DNA of 51,347 nucleotides from Myxococcota bacterium. GTDB taxonomy: Bacteria > Myxococcota_A > UBA9160 > UBA4427. The first letter of the stretch is position 1; each line of letters begins with the position of its first letter. Where the stretch lies: assembly GCA_028278345.1 (NCBI GenBank), contig JANQEL010000121.1, positions 1 to 51,347 on the forward strand, read 5' to 3'. The notes beneath the pieces are model-generated. The model was not told the origin of the DNA. It was given only the letters and a program-made list of their open reading frames with translations, and searched no databases. Shown piece by piece: positions 16,609 to 27,075 of the stretch. A program made the position numbers and the translations under genes.

Positions 16609-18338
16609 CAACGTTCGATCGGAAATATCCGTCCCTCGAACATGGTTCCCCAGATCGGGATGTCGGCGAGGGCTTTCGGTTCGATGGTCATCGGATCCTG
16701 GTCGAGGATGGCGAGGTCGGCCTGTTTGCCGACTTCGATGCTACCGACTTCGTCTTCCAATTGGATGGTGCGGGCGGAGTCGATGGTGATGGCCCGTAGG
16801 GCCTGCGTGACCGTCAGCTTCTCGTCCGCGGCCATCACGCGGCCGCTCGCGGCGAGGCGGTTGACGGAGACCCAGGCGAGGCGCAGGGGTTCGATCGGCG
16901 CCATGGTGAAGTCGGAGTGGAGGGAAACGGTCACGCCGCGATTCGCCAGGCCGCCGAGCGGCGAGATGCGCTCTGCGCGTTCGGGGCCGTAGCCGACCTC
17001 GGAGTAGATGTCGGACATCTGGTAGAGATAGAAGGGGTTGGCGGAGACGACGACACCCGAGTCGGCGATGCGTTGGGCCATCGCGTCGGTGCCGTAGCCG
17101 TAGTGGTGCAGGGTGAAGCGGTGATCGTCGCGGGGCGTTTCGCTCTGGAGTTGGTCCAGCGCGTCGAGGGCGACGGTGGCGCCGAGGTCGCCGGTGACGT
17201 GGACGTGGATCTGATAGCCCGCGTTCCAGTAGCGGCGCGTGGTGGCAAGCAGATCATCGGGTTCCATCAACCACTCGCCGTGGTGACCATCGAGATACCC
17301 CTCCGAGAGCTGCGAGAGCTGCGAGTAGAAGGCGCCATCCGAGAAGAGCTTGGCCTGCTTCACCCAGCGCAGCTTGTCGGTACTGCGGTCGGGAAGGCTT
17401 TCGATCAACTCGAATGCAGCGTCGGGGCTTCCCGTCTGCACCTCCAGGGTGCGCACCGACGGAATGAAGACGGTGCGGAACGGCACGTCGGGCCCGCCGA
17501 TGTGGTGTTGTAGGGCTGCCCATTCCATTTCGAGATCGAGGTTGCCCGCGGCCATGTCGCCTACGGTGGTGACGCCGCCCATGTGGATCGCTTCGCGAGT
17601 CAGGGTGAGGCCTCTGGCGATCCACGCCGGCGACAAGATCGTGGGGTTCAGCTTCCCGATCGCGGCGATCAAGCCCGTTTCGAAGAAGTGGCCGTCTTCC
17701 CAATCGATCTGGTGATGGCCGGCGACGTCCGCCTCGGTGATGCCCATCCATTCGAGTGCGGCCGTATTCACGATGATCTCGTGAAAGGATCGATGCCACG
17801 CGATCAGCGGGCGCTCGGCCGAGATGGCGTCGAGATCCTTCCTCGCGAGTTCGCCGTGGAAGAGCTGGTGATAACCCCAGGCGAAGATCGGCTCGCCCGC
17901 CGGGCGCTCCGCATCGAGTTCGCGCAAGCGCCCGAGATAGGCCTCGCGACCCACGAGCCCCTCGACCCTGCGATCGGGGAGGTTCCAGTCGTAGGGGGTG
18001 ACCCAGGCCATCGGCAGGAGCACGGCCGCCATCGTGGGATGCAGGTGATTCTCGACGAAGCCCGGCAGCAGCACGCGATCGCGAAATCGCTCGTCGACGC
18101 GAACCCGATACTCCGCGAGTTCGCGCGTGAGGGATTCGACGCTGCCGACGCCGACGAAGCGTCCGCCTGCCACCGCCACGGCCCCGGCGGTGGGCTGGGC
18201 TTCGTTCATCGTGCGAACGATCGCGGCCGGATAGATGACGGCATCGCCCAGCGTGGGCTCTGTCTCCTCCGTGGCACATGCGAAGGACGTCGCGACAGCC
18301 AGACCGAATGCGATCGCAACCCGCATCCTCATGCTCAT
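16608..18338 (-). CDS. Exported amidohydrolase family protein (YtcJ/NfdA-like)
   Basis: The 576-residue protein begins with a lipoprotein-like signal (AVATSFACA, Cys near residue 20). It continues with the small beta-domain of amidohydrolases and the metal-binding NHLH motif in LPGFVENHLHP. Further metal or catalytic sites follow: the histidine-rich HVHVTGDLG and FTLHHYGYG, and SLHSDFTMAP near the end. YtcJ-like enzymes hydrolyse N-substituted formamides and related amides; the substrate here is unknown and the location would be periplasmic. ATG at 18338 is preceded by GGAGG. A small membrane-anchored protein lies downstream; the phosphotransferase/ATPase gene is divergent. Confidence 0.85.
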   Translation of the reverse strand: MSMRMRVAIAFGLAVATSFACATEETEPTLGDAVIYPAAIVRTMNEAQPTAGAVAVAGGRFVGVGSVESLTRELAEYRVRVDERFRDRVLLPGFVENHLHPTMAAVLLPMAWVTPYDWNLPDRRVEGLVGREAYLGRLRELDAERPAGEPIFAWGYHQLFHGELARKDLDAISAERPLIAWHRSFHEIIVNTAALEWMGITEADVAGHHQIDWEDGHFFETGLIAAIGKLNPTILSPAWIARGLTLTREAIHMGGVTTVGDMAAGNLDLEMEWAALQHHIGGPDVPFRTVFIPSVRTLEVQTGSPDAAFELIESLPDRSTDKLRWVKQAKLFSDGAFYSQLSQLSEGYLDGHHGEWLMEPDDLLATTRRYWNAGYQIHVHVTGDLGATVALDALDQLQSETPRDDHRFTLHHYGYGTDAMAQRIADSGVVVSANPFYLYQMSDIYSEVGYGPERAERISPLGGLANRGVTVSLHSDFTMAPIEPLRLAWVSVNRLAASGRVMAADEKLTVTQALRAITIDSARTIQLEDEVGSIEVGKQADLAILDQDPMTIEPKALADIPIWGTMFEGRIFPIER

Positions 18339-18398
18339 CTCGCCTCCGTTGGGACCCGTGCGGCGAACCGTCACATCCCATCGATTCCCGCGCGCGCC

Positions 18399-18427
18399 TT
18401 GGTCGCGCCGGCCCGCGAATATAGAAT
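18399..18427 (+). promoter_or_regulatory. Candidate sigma70-type promoter
   Basis: TTGGTC, a 17-base spacer and TAGAAT (5 of 6 matches to TATAAT) lie 35 bp upstream of the ATG at 18462. The -35 match is weak (3 of 6). The spacing and the otherwise GC-rich context support the -10. Confidence 0.4.
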
Positions 18428-18461
18428 CGCCGCGCGGGCTTCGTCGCGGAAAGTGAGGGGA

Positions 18462-20096
18462 ATGTCGGTGGAATCACTGCCGAATCACATGATCGACCAC
18501 CTGACCGCCGACGGAATTCTCGGCGAGCGCGACCCCCTGCACATCCAGACCCACATTTCGCATCTCTTCCTCACGCGAGATCGCGTCTACAAGATCCGCA
18601 AAGCGGTGCGCTTTCCCTTCCTTTCGTTCGAAACGCGCGATGAACGCAACGCCGACTGCCTGCGCGAAGTGCAGCTCAATCGAAGGCTCGCGCCGGATGT
18701 CTACCATGGCGTTGCGCCGATCGAGCTTCGCGATGGGCGTTACGCGATAGGCGACGTCGTCGAGGAGATTCCCCCGGAGCGCGAACACCTCGAACACTGC
18801 GTCGTCATGCGCAGGCTGCGCGACGGCTGTGACGCGCAGGCCCTGCTCGAACGCGGCGAACTCGCCGAACGGCACGTCGATGCCGTGGCCGAACTCGTCG
18901 CGTCCTTTCACGAGGCCCATCGCCTGGGCGCACCGGCACCCTGGGATCGCGACACCTGGCGTGCGCGTGTCGAAGCGCCGATCGCAGAGACGGTGGAGTT
19001 GATCGAAGAGTACGCGGCGGACGCGTCCGAAGCCGAGCGCGCAAAGCAGCTGATGGTGCGCTTTCGCGAGGTGTTCTCCGAAAAGGCGGAAGCGATCGAG
19101 CGACGCCGAATCGACGGGCGCGCGGTGGAGGGGCATGGCGATCTCCAACTCGCCCACGTCTGGTTCGACCGCGACGACGCGCCCCCCTCGATCATCGACT
19201 GCACCGAGTTCAACGAAGACTTCCGCAAGATCGATGCGGCGAGCGAGGTCGCCTTCCACGCGATGGATCTCATCTATCGCGGCGGGGCTCGCTTCGCCGA
19301 GCGCTTTCTCGCCCGTTACGCGGCTGCCTGCGACGACTTCGATCTCTTTCGCCTGGTCGACATGTACGCCGCCTACCGTTCGGCGGTGCGCGCCAAGGTC
19401 GCGCTCCTGGCCGTGGCCGACAGTGAGATCACATCCGAGCAACGATCGGCAGCGCGCGAGAGTGCAGACCGTCACCTCGAACTCGCCGAACACTTCCTCG
19501 AAGTGCGGCCCCGCGGCTTCCTCGTTCTCACCTGTGGCACGGTGGGCAGCGGGAAGAGCACGTTGGCCCGCGAGTTCGCCGCCGCGGCCGAAGCCGTCAT
19601 CGTGAGTTCCGATCGAACGCGCAAGCGACTGGCGGGCCTGGCACCGGACGACCACAGCGAAGCGGGTGGGGCACCCGACGAAGGGCTCTACGCGAAGGAC
19701 CGCACCGAGGTGGTCTACGCCGCACTCCTCGAACGTGCCAAACCGGTCGTCGATTCGGGCCGTATCGCGGTCCTCGATGCGAGTTACACCAAACGGAGTC
19801 AGCGCGATGCCGCACGAGAGTGGGCTCGCGAACGTGACGTCGCGTGCGTGCTCCTTGAAGCGCAGTGTTCTGAAGCCGAAGCCCGCGCGCGCCTCGAAGC
19901 GAGGGAGAAGGCGGGTACAGATGCCTCGGATGCCGGTCCCGACTTCCTGCCGATCAGCCTCGAGCGTTTCGAGGCACCGAACGAATGGCCCGACGAGCGC
20001 CGACACGTGATCGCCACCGACGCGGACGACTGGCAGACGACAGTTCGCGACCTCGCGCGTGAGTTGCGTTCGATCCGTGCGGCGGAAAGCGCTTGA
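18462..20096 (+). CDS. Phosphotransferase (APH-like) / P-loop ATPase fusion protein
   Basis: A 544-residue two-domain protein. The first ~340 residues are a predicted aminoglycoside-phosphotransferase-like kinase (COG2187 type). It has HGDL at 225-228 carrying the likely catalytic Asp, and IIDCTEFNEDFRKID supplying the metal-binding acidic residues. From about residue 350 a separate P-loop kinase domain (COG0645/AAA_33 type) starts, with Walker A GTVGSGKST near 359 and a DASYTKRSQR segment. Proteins with this fusion are widespread but their substrate is not established. ATG at 18462 follows GTGAGGGGA. A shorter paralog lies at 47988-49577 with altered kinase residues. The in-frame open sequence upstream is antisense to the amidohydrolase. 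Confidence 0.85.
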   Translation: MSVESLPNHMIDHLTADGILGERDPLHIQTHISHLFLTRDRVYKIRKAVRFPFLSFETRDERNADCLREVQLNRRLAPDVYHGVAPIELRDGRYAIGDVVEEIPPEREHLEHCVVMRRLRDGCDAQALLERGELAERHVDAVAELVASFHEAHRLGAPAPWDRDTWRARVEAPIAETVELIEEYAADASEAERAKQLMVRFREVFSEKAEAIERRRIDGRAVEGHGDLQLAHVWFDRDDAPPSIIDCTEFNEDFRKIDAASEVAFHAMDLIYRGGARFAERFLARYAAACDDFDLFRLVDMYAAYRSAVRAKVALLAVADSEITSEQRSAARESADRHLELAEHFLEVRPRGFLVLTCGTVGSGKSTLAREFAAAAEAVIVSSDRTRKRLAGLAPDDHSEAGGAPDEGLYAKDRTEVVYAALLERAKPVVDSGRIAVLDASYTKRSQRDAAREWARERDVACVLLEAQCSEAEARARLEAREKAGTDASDAGPDFLPISLERFEAPNEWPDERRHVIATDADDWQTTVRDLARELRSIRAAESA

Positions 20097-20108
20097 TCTC
20101 GCGCCCGG

Positions 20109-21332
<1,224 letters not shown>

Positions 21333-21421
21333 CGCAGTCCTCCCTCCTGGCGAGCGGGGCGAAGAAGGTGCACGAAACCGCGGTGAGAACAAGAATTGAT
21401 CTTGTCGCGGGAAGTGCGATC

Positions 21422-22768
21422 CTATCTACATCGGGAATCGCGATTCAGCGCCCGCGGCGTGGTGAATGAGCGCTCGCGGCAGCGTTTCAATACCGCGAGA
21501 GCGCCGCCCAGCATCATCATGCTCAATGCCGCAGCCGGTTCCGGCACGGCGATCACCTGAGTGCATCGTGTCGCGTTGCCCGAGTCGTCGCTCACGGTGA
21601 ACTGCACGTCGTAGTCGCCGGCGGCTTCGAAGACCTTCACCGGATGCGTGTCGAACGAGAACGTTCCGTCATCGAAGGTGCGCGCGTACTCGACGATCGT
21701 GCCGTCGGGGTCGCTGCTCGTGTCGGTGAACGTGGCGATCGATGGAGCATTCGAGTTCGATAGTGAAACCGAGAACTCGCAGCTCGGTGCCAGTCCGACA
21801 GTACTCGGGTCGAGGAACCAGGGTGCCGTGGTCGAGTCGGTCTTGAAGAAAGCCATCAGCTGGTGGGCCACGGCCTGCGAACCGTTGTTGCTGGGATGGA
21901 TGAAATCGGAAGCCGTCATGCTGCACGGCCAGGTGAACCCATCCGATCGCGGCGTGGTGCCGTCGGCCCAGAAGTAGGGGCCCCAACTCAACCACGGCGC
22001 GACGGCGGGACCGACCGCCGAATCGAACTCGAGGTTGCCCGTGCCGTTCAGCTGATGCTCGATCAACCAGCGAACCGAGAAACCGCTCTCGAAGGCGAAG
22101 GGTTCGGGGTTGAGGGCGGCGGGATCGTCTTCGTACGCCCGGGTGCGACTCGACACGTAGGCGAGCCGGATGTTGGGGAAGTGGGTCTTCAGGTTGCGTG
22201 CGACGTCGGCGAGGTCATCGCGCAGGGCTCCGGCGTGCACGGGAAATGCGCCGATCCCGTTGGGAAAGGCGCGGGCGAGCTTCACCCACGCCACCTGGAC
22301 CTGCGCGGGGGTGAGGCCGGCGCTGGTGAGCCGATTGTCGACCTCGCTCCACACGGCGGAGCCCGCATTGGCCCACACGTCGGCGGGCTGCCCGTCCTGC
22401 GCGCCGTTCACGATGCGAAGCCGCGGATGGAGGGAGGGATCCGCGGCGGCGTCGCTCACGAACGCAGCGAACTCGCTGCGCGTATTCGAAAGCCCGATCG
22501 AGATCATCACGATGTCGCCCGTCGCGGGCGCAGCGAGCCCCGCCGCGTCGAGGGGGACGATGCCATTCGCGATCGCGATGCCCGCGGCTTCGTGTGCGCT
22601 CGGGCGCGTGCTTCGCCCCCCCGGATAGAGTCCGCCCGGATGTCCCTGATAGAGAGCGGCCGCGGAATCGGAGAGCGGCGTCGTCCCGATCGAGACGAGG
22701 GAGCAGTCCGCACGTAGCGGCGCGGCCCAGATGACAACGAGCAAGAAGGCGAGGATTCGACCGTACAC
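21422..22768 (-). CDS. Secreted SGNH-hydrolase-like protein with PKD-type domain and PEP-CTERM sorting signal
   Basis: A 448-residue exported protein. It has a signal peptide (ILAFLLVVIWAAPLRA), then an SGNH/GDSL-like domain to about residue 310 in which SDFIHPSNNG supplies the usual Asp-x-x-His pair. A PKD-like beta-sandwich follows at ~315-405 (SDPDGTIVEYARTFDDG, YDVQFTVSDDSGNATRC). The C-terminus carries a PEP-CTERM signal from about residue 408: VPEP, a hydrophobic span and KRCRER. PEP-CTERM proteins are processed by an exosortase and displayed at the surface or in exopolysaccharide; no exosortase gene is in this window. The tail runs ~15 residues past the basic cluster, longer than usual. 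Confidence 0.75.
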   Translation of the reverse strand: MYGRILAFLLVVIWAAPLRADCSLVSIGTTPLSDSAAALYQGHPGGLYPGGRSTRPSAHEAAGIAIANGIVPLDAAGLAAPATGDIVMISIGLSNTRSEFAAFVSDAAADPSLHPRLRIVNGAQDGQPADVWANAGSAVWSEVDNRLTSAGLTPAQVQVAWVKLARAFPNGIGAFPVHAGALRDDLADVARNLKTHFPNIRLAYVSSRTRAYEDDPAALNPEPFAFESGFSVRWLIEHQLNGTGNLEFDSAVGPAVAPWLSWGPYFWADGTTPRSDGFTWPCSMTASDFIHPSNNGSQAVAHQLMAFFKTDSTTAPWFLDPSTVGLAPSCEFSVSLSNSNAPSIATFTDTSSDPDGTIVEYARTFDDGTFSFDTHPVKVFEAAGDYDVQFTVSDDSGNATRCTQVIAVPEPAAALSMMMLGGALAVLKRCRERSFTTPRALNRDSRCR

Positions 22769-22798
22769 AGGAGTGGGTACGGTGACACAGCCGGATCG

Positions 22799-23734
22799 TT
22801 ACAAGGGAGGGGCTTCGCCGCTGCGCAGCCCGATGCGGGGCAACTCCTCGCGCAGTGCGGCGATGATTTCCCCGAGTACGGGGAGGCTCCCGAGTTCGCG
22901 GCGATAGACGGCGCCCACTTCATCGCGCAGATCGAGGCCGGGCAGCGGCAGGCCCACCAGCCGCTTGTCCTGCACTTCGTTCGCAACCGCACCCTCGGGC
23001 AGCAGCGCAACACAGTCGCTCTCCAACACGAGTTGCTTCAAGAAGGGAACGGAATTGGTCATCACGCTCGGGCGCACTCCCGTAATGCCCGCGCGACCCA
23101 GTGCGCGATAGATCGGCCCTGCGATCTCCTGCGGCGCGTCGTCGGGGGACACCCAGCGATAGCCGAACAGATCATCGAGCTGAAGCGCCTTGCGCCGCCG
23201 CGCCAGCGGGTGGCCCTTGCGCACCCAGGCACAGAGCTCGCGCCGATGAAGCGTTTCGTAGACGAGCGCGGCGTCGGGGGGCGTCGACGGAAAGCGCACC
23301 AGGGCGAGATCGATTTCGCCTTCGATCACCGCCGGCACCTGGTCTTCCGCGACACCCTCGATCACATGCACGGTGAAGGCTGGGCGTTCCTCGAAGAGTC
23401 GGGCCACCACGCGGGGCAGCGCGCGGTTCATGAAGCTCGCGCCGACGCCGATCCGCAGCTCCCCCGCGCCGTCCCCACGCAGGGCCTCGACCTCGCCGAC
23501 CGCGTGACGCAGATGGGCGACCACGATCTTCGCGTGGCGGTAAAGGGCGTCGCCGAAGGGGGTGGGTTGCACGCCGCGCGGCCCACGCTCGAGCAGCGAT
23601 ACGCCGAGGAAGTCCTCCAGCCGCTTCAGGCTCATGCTGAGCCCGGGCTGGGAGATGTGACAGGCCTCGGCGGCCCCGCGCAGGGTGCCGGTATCGATCG
23701 CCGCGACGAGGTGTTCGAGTTGGCGGACTTCCAT
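22799..23734 (-). CDS. LysR family transcriptional regulator
   Basis: A 311-residue protein with the LysR winged helix-turn-helix at residues ~1-60 (TGTLRGAAEACHISQPGLSM, then KRLEDFLGVSLLERG) and a periplasmic-binding-protein-like effector domain from about 90 (GELRIGVGASFMNRALPRVV). It is divergent from the class II aldolase gene, with a 30-bp dyad in the 113-bp space between them. The standard expectation is autoregulation and control of the aldolase gene in response to a small metabolite. Confidence 0.93.
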   Translation of the reverse strand: MEVRQLEHLVAAIDTGTLRGAAEACHISQPGLSMSLKRLEDFLGVSLLERGPRGVQPTPFGDALYRHAKIVVAHLRHAVGEVEALRGDGAGELRIGVGASFMNRALPRVVARLFEERPAFTVHVIEGVAEDQVPAVIEGEIDLALVRFPSTPPDAALVYETLHRRELCAWVRKGHPLARRRKALQLDDLFGYRWVSPDDAPQEIAGPIYRALGRAGITGVRPSVMTNSVPFLKQLVLESDCVALLPEGAVANEVQDKRLVGLPLPGLDLRDEVGAVYRRELGSLPVLGEIIAALREELPRIGLRSGEAPPL

Positions 23735-23751
23735 AAGGATCTGTGATGTCT

Positions 23752-23781
23752 ACTTCATCAATCTCTAATTTTCAATGAAGT
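23752..23781. promoter_or_regulatory. Candidate LysR binding dyad
   Basis: ACTTCAT and ATGAAGT are a perfect 7-bp inverted repeat separated by 16 bases, 17 bp from the LysR start codon. The right arm lies in the spacer of the putative aldolase promoter, so bound protein would touch polymerase. Arm spacing is wider than the classic T-N11-A LysR box. Confidence 0.55.
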
Positions 23782-23797
23782 CTCGGGAACCTAGATT
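23769..23797 (+). promoter_or_regulatory. Candidate promoter of the class II aldolase gene
   Basis: TTTTCA (4 of 6 to TTGACA), a 17-base spacer, and TAGATT (4 of 6 to TATAAT) end 50 bp before the ATG at 23848. The spacer begins with the right arm of the LysR dyad. Confidence 0.4.
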
Positions 23798-23847
23798 GGG
23801 CCGCGAGCAGGGGAAGTCAGAGACAAGACAAGATAAAGGAGCACGAG

Positions 23848-24597
23848 ATGGCGTCGATTCGAGACCAGGTTGCCAGCGAAGAGTGGGCGGTGCGCGAGGA
23901 CCTCGCGGCCTGTTACCGGCAGGTGGCCCGGATGGGGTGGGACGATCTCATCTTCACCCACATCTCAGTGCGCGTTCCCGGCCCCGAGCACCACTTCCTG
24001 ATCAACCCCTACGGGCTGCTCTTCAGCGAGATCACGGCTTCGAGCCTGGTGAAGATCGACCTCGAGGCGAACGTCGTCCTCGATACCGGCCACCCGATCA
24101 ACCCCGCCGGCTTCACGATCCACAGCGCGATCCACGAGGCGCGCGAAGACGCGAAGTGCGTGCTTCATCTACATACCGTCGACGGCACCGCGGTCTCCAC
24201 CCAGCAGGGCGGGCTGCTTCCGCTCAACCAGACGGCCCTGCTGGTGCGCGAAGACATCGCCTACCACGACTACGAGGGGGTCGCGGTCGATCTCGACGAG
24301 CGCGAGCGCCTGGTGCGCGATCTCGGCACGAAGAACCTGATGCTGTTGCACAACCACGGCACCCTCACCGTGGGTGAAACCGCGGGGCAGGCCTTCACCC
24401 GCATGTACTACCTCGAACGGGCCTGCTCGATGCAGGTGCGCACCCTCGCCGGCGGGCTCGGCACGGTGCCGGTCGCACCGTCCGTCGTCGAGAAGACGGC
24501 CGGGCAGGGAGAGGGGCTATCGTTCGTCGGCGATGCCCTCGTGTGGCCGGCGATGCGCCGCCAGCTCGATCGCGAGGCGCCCGACTATCGCGATTGA
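23848..24597 (+). CDS. Class II aldolase/adducin family protein
   Basis: A 249-residue cytosolic protein of standard length. The zinc-binding histidines appear as LHLHTVDGTAV and later LLHNHGTLTVG. NPYGLLFSEITASSLVKID is the phosphate-binding loop region. Family members are fuculose- or ribulose-phosphate aldolases/epimerases and also decarboxylases and non-enzymatic adducin-like proteins. Lack of sugar genes nearby leaves the substrate open. ATG at 23848 has AAAGGAG upstream. The divergent LysR gene is the likely regulator. Confidence 0.88.
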   Translation: MASIRDQVASEEWAVREDLAACYRQVARMGWDDLIFTHISVRVPGPEHHFLINPYGLLFSEITASSLVKIDLEANVVLDTGHPINPAGFTIHSAIHEAREDAKCVLHLHTVDGTAVSTQQGGLLPLNQTALLVREDIAYHDYEGVAVDLDERERLVRDLGTKNLMLLHNHGTLTVGETAGQAFTRMYYLERACSMQVRTLAGGLGTVPVAPSVVEKTAGQGEGLSFVGDALVWPAMRRQLDREAPDYRD

Positions 24598-24662
24598 TCC
24601 CAGCGCACGAGAGGTCTTCCGGTGAGCCGACTCGACGCGGATCGAGTGACCCTGGAGACCTG

Positions 24663-26204
24663 ATGCGATTGCACGTTCGTGTGGCCGCGGTGCTGGCGTT
24701 CGTCGCGAACGCGGCGGGTGCGGACTCGTTCTATTCAGCTGGCGGCTGGGCCACGCTCCATCGCACGCCCGAAAACGATCGCGCGGTTCCGATCTCCATC
24801 GGCGACGTCCAATACGACACGTGGACGGCCCTCGAAGGCGCGACGGTGCTCGTCGCACCGACCACGAGCCCCGATGGCCAGACGCTCTACATCGCGACGG
24901 GTCGCAGTGCGGGGAACTCGAACCTGCACGCCTACTCGCTGGGCGGTGAACATCTCTGGAGCGCCGAGCCCTGGCGCTCGAGCGAGGAAGGCGTCGACCC
25001 GTGCGCGGTGCTCTCGAGCGCCATCGTCGATGCGCATGGCGACCTCTATCTCGGCGATTGCAACCAGCTGTGGGCCTTTCGGCCGGATGGCGAGGTGAAA
25101 TGGGTGACGCCATTCCCCGCACCGCAAGAAGGAGATTGGAAGGCGGCCGGCGATCATCCGGTGAACGCCTTCACCACGGCGATCTTCACTCGCGAGGGTC
25201 ACGTGGCGGGGGTGACGAACTTCGGCGATGTCGTCGTCTTCGGTCGCGAAAGCGGCGAAGTATTGAACGCGCCGTTTCGACTTCCGGGCGCGATCCCACC
25301 GGCCTCCGATGCCCAGCCCATGCCCGACGGCATGTTCGGGGACGGGCTACTCGACCCTGCGATTCGCGAGTGGTCGTGGCAGCTCATCTTCGGCGGGCGG
25401 ATGCGTTCGGCGAATACGCCCGCCGTTTCGCGCGAAGATCGCATCTTCGTCGTGGGCAGCGGTGCCGAGCCCGGCTTGGGTGCCCTCTATGCCCTCGATC
25501 TCGAGAGTCGCGAGGGCAGGCTCCTCGTTCGGCAGGCCTACGCCACCCCGATCGGCCTCGGCAGCGGTTCGAGCCCTGCGCTCTCACCCGACCAGGCCAC
25601 CGTCTACGTGAGCGACGAGGAGGGTTGGCTGTACGCGATCGATGCGGCTTCGGGTGAGATCAGATGGAAGCTGAAGACCTGGGCCACGGCGGCTGCAGCG
25701 GCGGTGGGACGCGACGGAATGATCTACGTCCTGCAGGCGAACGCGCCGGCGTTGGCTGCGGTGACGCCCGAGGGAAGTTTGAAGTGGGAGTCGGATCTCT
25801 CGGCGTTGGGTGAGACCATGCCTTCGTCTTTCCTGCTCGGCGATCCGGTGGTGGTGGGCAACGGAAACCCCACCGTCGTCGACGACGCCGTCATGCTTGG
25901 CGTGTCCTACGGCTACGAGATGTGGATCGGGCGAACCGTCGTGCTGCCCGTGCGTTCGGCCGTCGTGGCGATCGATCTCGAAACCGGAATGGGCATTCGT
26001 GACGTCGTCGCGCTGCCCGATGGATCGGAGGGCATCACCGCTGTGCTCGGCGACGGTGCGATCCTGAGCAGCCTCGGCGCCGCGATGACTTCGGCGATCT
26101 CGCCCCTCGCACCCCTCGCCAACTGGCTCCTGCCCGGTGATCTCGAAGTGATGCAGCCGCGCGGCGGCGTGCAGATCGCGAATCCGCGATCCGCGAAGCG
26201 CTGA
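24663..26204 (+). CDS. Exported PQQ-like beta-propeller repeat protein
   Basis: A 513-residue protein with a signal peptide (VAAVLAFVANAAGA) and repeated beta-propeller blades. Blade motifs include DGQTLYIATG, HGDLYLGDCNQLWAFRPDG, ATVYVSDEEGWLYAIDAASG and DGMIYVLQANAPALAAVTPEG. These are the WD/PQQ-type blades of BamB-like and quinoprotein-like proteins. I see no sign of the PQQ-binding cysteine pair or calcium site of true quinoprotein dehydrogenases, so a structural or binding role is as likely. ATG at 24663 follows TGGAGACC. It lies 65 bp after the aldolase gene and 43 bp before the GST gene. Confidence 0.78.
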   Translation: MRLHVRVAAVLAFVANAAGADSFYSAGGWATLHRTPENDRAVPISIGDVQYDTWTALEGATVLVAPTTSPDGQTLYIATGRSAGNSNLHAYSLGGEHLWSAEPWRSSEEGVDPCAVLSSAIVDAHGDLYLGDCNQLWAFRPDGEVKWVTPFPAPQEGDWKAAGDHPVNAFTTAIFTREGHVAGVTNFGDVVVFGRESGEVLNAPFRLPGAIPPASDAQPMPDGMFGDGLLDPAIREWSWQLIFGGRMRSANTPAVSREDRIFVVGSGAEPGLGALYALDLESREGRLLVRQAYATPIGLGSGSSPALSPDQATVYVSDEEGWLYAIDAASGEIRWKLKTWATAAAAAVGRDGMIYVLQANAPALAAVTPEGSLKWESDLSALGETMPSSFLLGDPVVVGNGNPTVVDDAVMLGVSYGYEMWIGRTVVLPVRSAVVAIDLETGMGIRDVVALPDGSEGITAVLGDGAILSSLGAAMTSAISPLAPLANWLLPGDLEVMQPRGGVQIANPRSAKR

Positions 26205-26247
26205 TCGTGTAGAGTCCCCTCCCCACCGCGCCCCAGGAGATCCCCCC

Positions 26248-27036
26248 ATGGCCCTCGCCCTCTATCACAACGCAATCTCGACCTGTTCGCAGAAGGTCCG
26301 GCTGGTCCTGGCCCACAAGGGAATCGAGTTCGAGTCGAAGGACGTCGACCTGATCTCCGGTGGCCAGCACGACCCGGAGTACGTGAAGCTCAACCCCAAT
26401 CACGTCGTACCCACGATCGTGCACGACGGCGCGGTGTTGATCGAGTCGACTGCGATCAACGAATACCTCGACGATGCTTTCCCCGAGCCGCCGATGCGCG
26501 CGGCCGACCCGGTGGTGCGTCACGCGGGCCGCCTGATCACCAAGTTGCTGGACGAGAAGGCGCACTCGGCGACGGGGGTCGTCACCTTCGCGATCGGTGC
26601 GCGCAAGATCCTCCTCCAGCAACCGGAGGAAGTCCGCGAAGCGAACATCGCCGCGATTCCCGATCCGGTGTATCGCGAGAACCGCCGCAGTGTGATCGAA
26701 CATGGCGTGAAGGCGCCGCCCTTCGCCGGGGCGCTGCGCAAGATGTTGGATCTCTTCGACGTGGCCGAAGACCAGCTCGGGCGCACCGCGTGGCTGGGCG
26801 GCGAGGGCTTCGGTATCGCCGACGCGGCGGTGCTGCCCTACGTATTGCGCCTCGATCATCTGGCGATGACCCCCACCATCGAGGCCCGCCCAAAGCTCGC
26901 CGACTGGTATGGCCGTGTGCAGGCACTCCCCGCGTACGAAACCGCGGTCGCGAAGTACCTCGCTCCGCCCATCGTCGAGATGTTCCGCGCCAACGGTGAG
27001 GAAGTCTGGGCCGACGTCGAGCCGCTGACCCGCTGA
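26248..27036 (+). CDS. Glutathione S-transferase family protein
   Basis: A 262-residue protein with an N-terminal thioredoxin-like GST domain (ALYHNAISTCSQKVRLVLA, then NPNHVVPTIVHDG with the cis-Pro, and LIESTAINEYLDD). A longer than average all-helical C-terminal domain follows, ending in the GFGIADAAVLPYVLRLDHL core. The STCSQKV start, with Ser/Cys at the catalytic position, resembles dehalogenating or beta/zeta-type GSTs. It is followed by a Baeyer-Villiger monooxygenase and probably acts in detoxification or ring-cleavage metabolism. ATG at 26248 follows CAGGAG. Confidence 0.88.
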   Translation: MALALYHNAISTCSQKVRLVLAHKGIEFESKDVDLISGGQHDPEYVKLNPNHVVPTIVHDGAVLIESTAINEYLDDAFPEPPMRAADPVVRHAGRLITKLLDEKAHSATGVVTFAIGARKILLQQPEEVREANIAAIPDPVYRENRRSVIEHGVKAPPFAGALRKMLDLFDVAEDQLGRTAWLGGEGFGIADAAVLPYVLRLDHLAMTPTIEARPKLADWYGRVQALPAYETAVAKYLAPPIVEMFRANGEEVWADVEPLTR

Positions 27037-27075
27037 GCCGGACGGGGGCAGGCCCGGCTCGCATTCATTGCGAAC

